A stretch of DNA of 6,791 nt. Source: Bacteroidota bacterium (GTDB lineage: Bacteria > Bacteroidota > Bacteroidia > JACCXN01). The position numbers and the translations under genes were made by a program. Positions 1 to 6,055 of this stretch are shown here, in pieces. Where the stretch lies: positions 1 to 6,791 of the forward strand of contig CANHPJ010000101.1 of assembly GCA_947462515.1 (NCBI GenBank), written 5' to 3'. Each line of letters opens with the position of its first letter. Within the stretch, counting starts at the first letter, position 1. Under the pieces are notes generated by a model, which had not been told where the DNA came from, searched no databases, and saw only the letters and a list, made by a program, of their open reading frames with translations.

Positions 1-372
1 CAGCTTTCTTCGTTCTTTAAGAATTACATCAGCTGCTCTTGTTGTTAGGTCGTTTGAAATACCTGAGGCAATTCTTGCAAGGGTACCCATGGAACAGGGG
101 CAAATAATCATAATATTGTATTTAGCGGAACCTGAGGCGAATGGAGCGAAGAAGTCGCCTTTATCGAATCGTTTAAATGGAATTTTTTCAAAATCGTTGT
201 CGCCAAGTTCAAATTTCCATACATCCTTGGCGTTGTCTGACATTACCAGGCCAACCTCTTCAATCTGATCTTTAAGTAACTCCAGTTTTTTTAATAAAGT
301 TTTTGCATATATAGATCCACTTGCCCCTGTAATTGCGACAACTATTTTATGCTTTTTTTTACTATTTTGCAT
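1..372 (-). CDS. ubiX: Flavin prenyltransferase UbiX, C-terminal part cut by window edge
   Basis: Only the first 124 codons are present; the family is usually about 190-200 residues, so roughly the last third lies left of the window. UbiX joins a dimethylallyl group to FMN, giving the prenylated FMN cofactor used by UbiD-type decarboxylases; it is a soluble cytoplasmic enzyme. Seen in the translation: the nucleotide-binding loop ITGASGS at residues 14-20 with the following IYA, the segment APFASGS at about 76-82, the hallmark CPCSMGTLARIASG at 91-104, and TRAADVILKERRKL at 111-124. The last holds the Arg, Lys, Glu and Arg that line the active site in characterised UbiX enzymes (family knowledge). 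The ATG at 372 is chosen because it sits 5 bases after the stop of the upstream beta-barrel gene and puts the GASG loop at the usual distance from the N-terminus. It is probably co-transcribed with that gene. A Pad1-type paralogue is the same enzyme family, so the call is firm. Confidence 0.95.
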   Translation of the reverse strand, partial: MQNSKKKHKIVVAITGASGSIYAKTLLKKLELLKDQIEEVGLVMSDNAKDVWKFELGDNDFEKIPFKRFDKGDFFAPFASGSAKYNIMIICPCSMGTLARIASGISNDLTTRAADVILKERRKL

Positions 373-377
373 TTAGC

Positions 378-1046
378 TTATGTATTAAACTGGTAATTGA
401 TTGAAAATGTCATTACAGTATTATATTGCCCTCTGTTGAGCCTGAAAGTGTTGTTAGATAGGTGATCTCTAATGGGTATTATAGAGTTTGAAATTCTCCA
501 GTTCATCAACAGCTTCTCCGTTAGTGGATATTCTATGCCAAGATTTATTCCAAGTTCTTTTTTGAAGAAGGCTCTCTGATAAACTACAGGGCCAACTATG
601 TCATACTCATTGGATTTGATCAGTGCCCCAATGGAAGGGCCGGCTTCGAAAATGAATTTGTTGTTTTTATATCCAAATAAAATTGGAATCTCTATGTAGT
701 CGAGATCCATTTGATAGAAAGTATAATCATTATTATCAGGATCTGCTGTTTTACGACTTCCTTTTTGTGAGAAAATCATTTCTAATCTTCCGCTGAAAAC
801 TTCATTCTTAAAGTTTGTTTTTACAAAGCCTCCACCCATAAAACCAAAATGATGAAATCCTGAAGCGTTATCTCCCGAAACCTGACTTGTACTGAGTCCT
901 GCCTTAATTCCTGCTTTAAATTTTGATTGCGCATACATGGAGTTGATCCAGAATACTAATAATAAGACAATTATAAAGCGAAGCAGTTTTACAACAACGC
1001 TTTCTTTGTCTATAATTATTTCTCCTATTTCGTTGCGCTTGATCAA
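378..1046 (-). CDS. Outer-membrane beta-barrel protein, PorT/porin-like family
   Basis: This is a 222-residue exported protein resembling the small Bacteroidota outer membrane beta-barrel family (PF13568-like, often annotated 'porin family' or 'PorT family'). A hydrophobic signal core at about residues 21-33 is followed by a likely signal peptidase I site MYA|Q after residue 39. The rest alternates polar and hydrophobic residues and can be read as about eight strands, for example FKAGIKAGLS (43-52), FSGRLEMIFSQKGSRK (84-99), DLDYIEIPILFGYK (114-127), KFIFEAGPSIGALI (130-143) and a final TVMTFSINYQF (210-220) ending in an aromatic residue. The FSQKGSRK and YIEIPIL segments are typical of the family. 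The start is unusual: no ATG exists before the signal core. The in-frame stop at 1050-1052 leaves TTG at 1046 as the only conventional start, giving a 20-residue, charged N-region. It does not show the conserved N-terminal segment I would expect of the T9SS component PorT itself, so I do not name it porT. Function is unknown. It lies 5 bases upstream of ubiX. Confidence 0.82.
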   Translation of the reverse strand: MIKRNEIGEIIIDKESVVVKLLRFIIVLLLVFWINSMYAQSKFKAGIKAGLSTSQVSGDNASGFHHFGFMGGGFVKTNFKNEVFSGRLEMIFSQKGSRKTADPDNNDYTFYQMDLDYIEIPILFGYKNNKFIFEAGPSIGALIKSNEYDIVGPVVYQRAFFKKELGINLGIEYPLTEKLLMNWRISNSIIPIRDHLSNNTFRLNRGQYNTVMTFSINYQFNT

Positions 1047-1070
1047 AATTTAATCGAATTTTAATTCTTT

Positions 1071-1078
1071 CAAAAATA
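1071..1078 (-). promoter_or_regulatory. Candidate Bacteroidota -7 promoter box for the beta-barrel/ubiX unit
   Basis: Read on the minus strand the bases are TATTTTTG, a full match to the Bacteroidota primary-sigma element TAnnTTTG (known consensus). A TTG that could act as the -33 element lies at 1104-1106 on the same strand, 25 bases upstream, slightly longer than the usual spacing. The box is about 25 bases before the TTG start at 1046, implying a short leader. In such AT-rich sequence an 8-base match with two free positions can occur by chance. Confidence 0.35.
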
Positions 1079-1097
1079 CAAATTATAATTTCCCTAA

Positions 1098-1131
1098 AAC
1101 ATGCAATAATCAGACAATATTAACATGCAAT
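1098..1131. repeat. Two direct copies of AACATGCAAT, 24 bases apart
   Basis: The 10-mer AACATGCAAT occurs at 1098-1107 and again at 1122-1131, a period of 24 bases, in the intergenic region between the divergent beta-barrel and nuclease genes. It overlaps the place where the -33 region of the minus-strand promoter would lie. A spacing of a little over two helical turns places both copies near the same DNA face, as expected for a regulator binding site, but there is no direct evidence of binding. I recognise no specific regulator for this motif. Confidence 0.3.
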
Positions 1132-1268
1132 GGTTAATTAAATCATTCTTCGTTGTTTTTACCTCAGGCAATATGGTCAATTTTAGTTTGGCATCATTTT
1201 AATGTCATTTGATAATGATTTAAAAATTTATTTTCAGATAGATTGCTATTGATTTTTAATTGTTTACA

Positions 1269-3470
1269 ATGGCCAGAGGTAAATTCTTGATTTTTTTATT
1301 AATATTTGACATAAGTACACTCTTTGCTCAAGCCACACTGCCATTAAGCAATGATTTTTCCCGAATAAGTAACACTGATAATTGGACAGTCTCTTCAGTT
1401 TTTTCAAATACAACCGGATATTATTTTGGTAATGATAATAATCCTTGTGCGGCCAAATTTTCAAAAACTGGAGATTATATTCAGGTTTTTTTCTCAGACA
1501 TACCAAGTACAGTATCTTATTTTCTGGCTGGAAATTCTTTTTCAGGTGGTAAATTTTCTGTTCTTGAATCTGCCGATGCATCATCCTGGGATACGCTCCA
1601 TAACCACACGGATTTAAAATCGCCCTATTTACAGTTTACTGATTCATTAAACCCTGTTAGCAGATATGTTAAGTTTTTGTATGTTTTAAAGGTTTCGGGA
1701 AATGTGGGGCTGGATGATGTTTTTATAAATAAGGCAGAGAATAAGCCAAGTCAAAATATGAGTTTAAAATATGGTCTAAACAGCTTAAAAAATGGTTCCG
1801 AATTAATGATCGGTAATAAATCCTCCATTGAATTAACCCTGCAAAACATCAATTTAAAGGACACTTTAAATCATGTTAAAGTAAATTTTTTAGGTGTCGA
1901 CAGTGCTGATTTTAGTGTTTCTAATCTGCCGGATTTAATTCAGGTTCAGAATGAACAAAATTTTACATTAAAGTTCAATCCTTCGGTGAAAGCTGGAACC
2001 AAAAAAGCGAAATTAATTTTAACCAGTGCTGATTCAATACAAGATCCATTTATAATTTATTTGGTGGGTATAAATGGCTTGTATGCCAGCGAACCCGAAA
2101 GTCAACCGGATTCATTAAGTTTTTCGAATATAAAATCATATACATTTGCGGTTGATTTTAAGAAATCACCTGATTTGCCTAGCGGATATTTAGTTTTAAA
2201 AAAAACAAAAAGTTATGTATCGGAAGCACCTGCTGATGGCATAACTTATTCCAAAGGTGATTACATTGGACAGGCTCAAGTGGCATATCTTGGTTCAGAA
2301 TCTTCAATCAATATAACTGGCATTGAGGCTAATACTGATTATTATTTTGCAGTATTTTCTTATAACGACCCTAAGGGGTTTGAAAATTATTTGCAAAGCA
2401 ATCCCTTAAAAGGAAAAGTAAGTTCAGGTATTACTCTTATTGGGAATTATTATTCCGGGATATTCTCTGATAATAACACCCTACTGTCTGATTTGCAAAA
2501 CAGAATCAAGGCTCAGGCCATAAAAGTTAAATACGATGATTATGACTCTACCATAATTACAAATTTTGCTTCCAGGGATACTGTTGGGGGTCAAAAAGTA
2601 ATTACTTGCGTTTATTCAGGGTTTAATTATGTATACGTTCCTCCTTTTAAGTGGGGATACATGAGTCGGGAACATACTTTTGCTCACAGCTGGATGCCGA
2701 ATGAGGATTTGAGTATGGATTATTATTCTGATTTGTTCAATTTATTCCCAGCAGACCAGGAACATGCAAATATGCTGAGGTCTAATTATCCGCTTGGGGA
2801 GGTCGAGATAATTTACAGTAAGTATTTGGACGCTAAGTTAGGTTTGGATAAAGCAGGAAATTTGGTGTTTGAGCCCAGAGACCAACATAAGGGGGATGCA
2901 GCCCGAGCATTGTTTTACATGTGTTTGAGATATAATGGTTTAAATGGACTGCAGTGGAAGCTGCCTCCAAATAATTCTTCTCCGTATATCATTCAGGATC
3001 AAAGTGTTCTTAAAAAATGGCATTTTCAGGATTTACCTGATTCATGGGAAAAGGCGCGCAATGATTATGTTTTTTCGATTCAAAAGAATCGTAATCCATT
3101 TATTGATAGTATTAACTATGCATGTAAAATCGATTTTAAGAAAATGGAGTATATAGAAAAACCAAATGAGAGTTATTGTGCTGTTTTTCAGACTTCAAAG
3201 ATTGAAGAGGCAGTTGAACAAATCCGTATTGATTTATATCCAAATCTCGATAAAAGGGGAATAAAAATAGTTGTTGGTCTTTCTAAGCCCCAAATGCTTA
3301 TGTATTCTATTGTTGATCTGTTTGGAAATCTTGTTTGTGAATCGCAATTTAACTTTGAACAACAAGCCCTTGTTTTAAATTTTGATGAGAGTAACTTAAC
3401 TCAGGGTATTTATTTTTTTTCATTAAAAACTGATCAGGGCATAAAGGTTAAAAAGTTCATGTTAAATTAA
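1269..3470 (+). CDS. Secreted multidomain endonuclease I-family nuclease with T9SS sorting domain
   Basis: A 733-residue exported nuclease. A short basic N-region and hydrophobic core end in LFA|Q (cleavage about residue 20). Next come a beta-sandwich at about 25-157 containing KFSVLESADASSWDTL; an Ig-like domain at about 165-270 of the choice-of-anchor/ASH style, with FSVSNLP and FTLKFNPS; and an Fn3-like domain at about 280-387 with INITGIEANTDYYFAVFSYN. The endonuclease I catalytic domain (EndA/NucM/Vvn type) spans about 390-615. Its hallmarks are REHTFAHSW (467-475), DLFNLFPAD (488-496), NYPLGEVE (506-513), FEPRDQHKGDAARA (534-547) and WEKARNDYVFSIQKNRNPFID (split about 593-613). By family knowledge His469 would be the general base, and Glu468 and Asn491 the metal ligands; all are present, so it is predicted to be active on DNA or RNA outside the cell. 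Residues about 650-733 form a T9SS type A sorting domain (DLYPN, SIVDLFGNLV, LTQGIYFFSLKT, final KKFMLN). ATG at 1269 is preferred to an in-frame TTG at 1260 because it gives a canonical signal peptide. The gene appears monocistronic. Confidence 0.9.
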   Translation: MARGKFLIFLLIFDISTLFAQATLPLSNDFSRISNTDNWTVSSVFSNTTGYYFGNDNNPCAAKFSKTGDYIQVFFSDIPSTVSYFLAGNSFSGGKFSVLESADASSWDTLHNHTDLKSPYLQFTDSLNPVSRYVKFLYVLKVSGNVGLDDVFINKAENKPSQNMSLKYGLNSLKNGSELMIGNKSSIELTLQNINLKDTLNHVKVNFLGVDSADFSVSNLPDLIQVQNEQNFTLKFNPSVKAGTKKAKLILTSADSIQDPFIIYLVGINGLYASEPESQPDSLSFSNIKSYTFAVDFKKSPDLPSGYLVLKKTKSYVSEAPADGITYSKGDYIGQAQVAYLGSESSINITGIEANTDYYFAVFSYNDPKGFENYLQSNPLKGKVSSGITLIGNYYSGIFSDNNTLLSDLQNRIKAQAIKVKYDDYDSTIITNFASRDTVGGQKVITCVYSGFNYVYVPPFKWGYMSREHTFAHSWMPNEDLSMDYYSDLFNLFPADQEHANMLRSNYPLGEVEIIYSKYLDAKLGLDKAGNLVFEPRDQHKGDAARALFYMCLRYNGLNGLQWKLPPNNSSPYIIQDQSVLKKWHFQDLPDSWEKARNDYVFSIQKNRNPFIDSINYACKIDFKKMEYIEKPNESYCAVFQTSKIEEAVEQIRIDLYPNLDKRGIKIVVGLSKPQMLMYSIVDLFGNLVCESQFNFEQQALVLNFDESNLTQGIYFFSLKTDQGIKVKKFMLN

Positions 3471-3496
3471 TTTCTTGATGTTTGATGAAAAAAATG

Positions 3497-3946
3497 CTAT
3501 CGATTACCTCTTGACCACAGTGGCGCACCATTTTCATCCCTAAGTCTCAATAATTGATTTTCCTTTTCAATTTCTCTGGCAATAATTACTTCTTTTTGAT
3601 TCATAATTACTTTCGATCCTAATACTTTTATTTTATTGTTTTCCTTTAGGGTGAATTTTTGTTCGTCGATATAATGTTTTGGACCTAAGTGAATTTCTAT
3701 GGTGTCTTTCTTATCGCTTTTCAAAATCAGGTGTATTCCTTTTTTCTCCGGTCTTCTAGATTTCACCAATATTACCTGCATGATTTCTCCATTTACCGCA
3801 ATGATGTTCTTCGAGTCATATATTGATTTATTTGCCTTATTACAACATTGTTTATCAGGAGATTGCTGCCCGAAACCATAGGAAATCATAAATGAAAAAA
3901 TTATCGTCCACAATGTTTTTATCAATAAATCACTTAGGTAAATCAT
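3497..3946 (-). CDS. Small exported protein of unknown function, possibly OB-fold, C-terminal LRDENGxPLW motif
   Basis: A 149-residue protein beginning at an ATG. A hydrophobic segment at about 8-23 and a likely cleavage near GFG|Q (residues 24-27) indicate export to the periplasm or beyond. The mature part starts with a short Cys-Cys-containing region (Cys34, Cys35). It then has a small beta-rich module at about 48-125: VNGEIMQVILV, GIHLILKSD, TIEIHLGPKHYIDEQ (82-96), NKIKVLGSKV and EVIIAREI, which reads like an OB-fold-type barrel. The tail LRLRDENGAPLW (133-144) is followed by a basic end. I recall similar small secreted proteins with HLGP and RDENG-PLW motifs in diverse bacteria, some resembling the magnetosome-associated MamS type, but I cannot assign a function. 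The Cys pair and His86 might bind metal or form a disulfide; that is inference. It stands alone, convergent with the nuclease (26 bases between stops) and divergent from the LolA-like operon. Confidence 0.75.
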   Translation of the reverse strand: MIYLSDLLIKTLWTIIFSFMISYGFGQQSPDKQCCNKANKSIYDSKNIIAVNGEIMQVILVKSRRPEKKGIHLILKSDKKDTIEIHLGPKHYIDEQKFTLKENNKIKVLGSKVIMNQKEVIIAREIEKENQLLRLRDENGAPLWSRGNR

Positions 3947-4053
3947 AATATTTTATTTAAATATAATCTGATCAATAAGCTTGCCAGCAATGAGTTTAAA
4001 AGCTAAAAAATGGATAGATAATTGTATTATATAGCAATAATTAATATGGGCTT

Positions 4054-4818
4054 ATGCTGTTGCTTTATCTGCCAATTAATACTTGGTTTTTTCTGCTTTT
4101 GGAATTTTCCTTTTTGTTGTTTCAGCAAACCGATGCAAAAGAAATTGTTAGAAAGGCAGATGAAAAGTATAGAGGTTCCAAATCATCTTATGCCGAAATA
4201 ACCATAACCATTGAGCGACCTAGTTGGTCCCGTCAAATGAGTATAAAAACTTGGACTATGGGAGAAAAATATGCTATGGTTCTAACTACGGCACCTGTTA
4301 AAGATAAGGGTACAGCCTTTTTAAAAAGGGACTTGGAGATTTGGAATTGGGTACCGGCAGTTGAAAGAACAATTAAATTGCCACCCTCTATGATGTCTCA
4401 ATCGTGGATGGGGACAGATTTTACCAACGATGATTTAATCAAACAATCCTCGATAGTCAATGATTATGATCACACTATAATATCCGAGGTGGTAATTGAC
4501 GATTTATTGTGCTATAAAATTCAGCTTATTCCAAAGCCTAATGCTGCTGTGGTATGGGGTAAGATCATTACATGTATAGATAAAAAGGAATATATGCAAA
4601 TGAGAGTTGAATTTTATGATGAATATGGGGAGTTGATAAACACAATGAAAAGCTATGATATTCAAGAGTTGGGAGGTAAAATATTGCCAACCAGAATAGA
4701 AATGATACCGAGTGATAAAAAAGGTAATAAGACAATTATGAAATATCATGTTTTGAAGTATGATATTCCGATAGATGAGAGTTTTTTTTCCACTTCTAAT
4801 ATGAGAAACCTAAGGTAA
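4054..4818 (+). CDS. LolA-like outer membrane lipoprotein-sorting protein (COG2834/PF17131 type)
   Basis: A 254-residue protein of the periplasmic lipoprotein-carrier superfamily, whose half-open beta-barrel holds lipids or lipoprotein acyl chains. A hydrophobic N-terminus (about 1-23) leads into TDAKEIVRKADEKYRG (26-41), the standard opening of this group. The diagnostic stretch WNWVPAVERTIKLPPSMM (97-114) then SWMGTDFTNDDL (117-128) follows, with later strands VVIDDLLCYKIQLIPK, MQMRVEFYDEYG, ILPTRIEMIP and a final DESFFSTSNMRNLR. This matches the LolA-like proteins usually encoded beside FtsX-type permeases or RND exporters rather than housekeeping LolA. The stop is 6 bases before the first permease, so an operon is likely, and the protein probably passes substrate to or from that transporter. 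The signal peptide is odd: it has no Lys or Arg before the hydrophobic core and carries Glu17 within it. An in-frame stop at 4042-4044 rules out any longer ATG start, so the start is as good as can be found but not comfortable. Confidence 0.86.
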   Translation: MLLLYLPINTWFFLLLEFSFLLFQQTDAKEIVRKADEKYRGSKSSYAEITITIERPSWSRQMSIKTWTMGEKYAMVLTTAPVKDKGTAFLKRDLEIWNWVPAVERTIKLPPSMMSQSWMGTDFTNDDLIKQSSIVNDYDHTIISEVVIDDLLCYKIQLIPKPNAAVVWGKIITCIDKKEYMQMRVEFYDEYGELINTMKSYDIQELGGKILPTRIEMIPSDKKGNKTIMKYHVLKYDIPIDESFFSTSNMRNLR

Positions 4819-4824
4819 AATTAT

Positions 4825-6045
4825 ATGCTCTTTAAACTGGCCTGGCGCAATTTATGGCGCAACAAACGCAGGACTATCATCACTTTGATGTCGGTTTTTT
4901 TTGCCGTCATACTTTCTATTTCTACCATGGGAGTTAAAAAAGGACTTTATAACCGCATAATTAAGAACTTGACTGAAACCTATGCAGGTTATTCTCAGAT
5001 ACATGCAAAAGGTTATTGGGAGGAGCAAATTCTTGATAACTCAATGGTATGGAATGATTCGGTCAGGAGGTTTCTATCCGAAAATGAAAAGATTAAATCT
5101 TTTACCCCCCGAATAGAAACTTTTGTATTGGCCAGCGGTGAAAAAAGTGCTAAAGGTGCTGTTTTAATTGCTATTGATCCAGTTAAGGAAATTCATGCTA
5201 CAAATCTTAATAATCGGATTATAGCCGGAGATTTTTTGACTGAAGGTGCCAACGAGGTATTGCTTGGTGATAAATTGGCTAAAACTTTGAAATTAAATAT
5301 AGGGGATACCCTGATTTTGTTGGGACAGGGTTACCACGCTAGTAGTGCAGCCGGAAAATTTATAGTCAAAGGTTTGATACGGCTGCCTTTACCTGAGTTG
5401 AATTATCAGGTAGTATTTATGACAATTTTGGATGCCATGAAATTGTTTGATATGCAAAACAGGGTGAGTTCGGTGGTGTTGATTCCGGAAAATCCGGATA
5501 AATTAAATAGTTTGATACAATCGCTCAAAAATGAAACAAAAAATGACAATGAGATAATGACTTGGGTAGAAATGTATCCGGAAATACAAAATTTGATTGA
5601 TGCGGATACCGTGGAGGGTTATGTTTTGATGTTTGTGCTTTATATGATTATAACTTTTGGAATATTTGGCGCTATGCTTATGATGCTTGCTGAGCGGGCT
5701 CATGAATTTGGTGTATTGGTTGCCATTGGTATGAAACGATGGAGATTAGGTTTGATAATTGTTATAGAAACACTTATTATTTCTTTGGCGGGAGCATCAT
5801 TTGGCTGCCTTGCAGGATATCCGCTTATGTATTGGTTTTATGTTAACCCTGTTAAAATGAATGTAGAAGACGAAATGGCAAAAATATACGAGGACTTTGG
5901 CTTTGAGCCTATTATACAAACTGCCATTAATCCTGATTTATTTCTGAATCAAACCTTAATAGTTTTTTTAATTGCTTCGGTAATATCCTTATATCCCTTT
6001 TTTAAACTTCTCCGACTAGATGCATTAAAATCAATGAGGAAATAA
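4825..6045 (+). CDS. ABC transporter permease, FtsX/MacB/LolC-type (first of a pair)
   Basis: A 406-residue inner-membrane permease of the type VII ABC (MacB/LolCE) fold, complete by family length. The cytoplasmic start LAWRNLWRNKRR (5-16) precedes TM1 (about 18-36). A large periplasmic MacB_PCD-like domain follows (about 40-260), with ITRI-like variants such as FTPRIETFVLASG (93-105) and a GDFL..GANEVLLGDKLAKTLKLNIGD pattern at about 135-161. The C-terminal FtsX core has TM2 (about 265-288), the coupling-helix segment AERAHEFGVLVAIGMKRWRL (289-308), TM3 (about 308-338) and TM4 (about 373-392), then RLDALKSMRK. Such permeases do not form a channel but convert ATP hydrolysis into movement of the periplasmic domain, extracting lipoproteins or driving export. 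A weak AAGG lies 9 bases before the ATG. It follows the LolA-like gene by 6 bases and precedes the second permease by 10, so all three are probably co-transcribed. Substrate is unknown; lipoprotein or lipid trafficking is inferred from the LolA-like neighbour. Confidence 0.9.
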   Translation: MLFKLAWRNLWRNKRRTIITLMSVFFAVILSISTMGVKKGLYNRIIKNLTETYAGYSQIHAKGYWEEQILDNSMVWNDSVRRFLSENEKIKSFTPRIETFVLASGEKSAKGAVLIAIDPVKEIHATNLNNRIIAGDFLTEGANEVLLGDKLAKTLKLNIGDTLILLGQGYHASSAAGKFIVKGLIRLPLPELNYQVVFMTILDAMKLFDMQNRVSSVVLIPENPDKLNSLIQSLKNETKNDNEIMTWVEMYPEIQNLIDADTVEGYVLMFVLYMIITFGIFGAMLMMLAERAHEFGVLVAIGMKRWRLGLIIVIETLIISLAGASFGCLAGYPLMYWFYVNPVKMNVEDEMAKIYEDFGFEPIIQTAINPDLFLNQTLIVFLIASVISLYPFFKLLRLDALKSMRK

Positions 6046-6055
6046 TAGCCATATT

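Noticed and set aside
1080..1091. Perfect palindrome AAATTATAATTT
   Set aside because: It is made only of A and T in an AT-rich spacer, so it is expected by chance and gives no stable hairpin.
1264..1584. A minus-strand open frame of about 106 codons inside the nuclease gene
   Set aside because: It is antisense to a well-supported coding region, its translation is basic, low-complexity and without recognisable motifs, and it has no upstream context of its own.
2944..3156. A plus-strand open frame in another reading frame within the nuclease catalytic domain
   Set aside because: The overlapping frame encodes the conserved endonuclease motifs; this one has no recognisable content.
3413..3420. 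Run of eight T in the nuclease gene as a phase-variable slippage site
   Set aside because: It is close to the 3' end of the gene, similar T-runs occur in other genes here, and the reading frame is intact across it.
3471..3496. Possible bidirectional terminator between the convergent nuclease and small exported protein genes
   Set aside because: The 26 bases hold an A-run but no stem of useful length or GC content.
3958..3965. TATATTTA on the minus strand as a promoter box for the small exported protein
   Set aside because: It misses the final G of TAnnTTTG and would leave a leader of only a few bases before the ATG at 3946.
3981..3990. Short inverted repeat TTGC-CA-GCAA between divergent genes
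   Set aside because: Four-base arms are too short to argue for an operator without conservation data.
4504..5703. Minus-strand open frames antisense to the LolA-like and permease genes
   Set aside because: They lie wholly within strongly supported genes on the other strand and encode His/Ile/Tyr-rich sequence typical of the reverse of AT-rich coding DNA.
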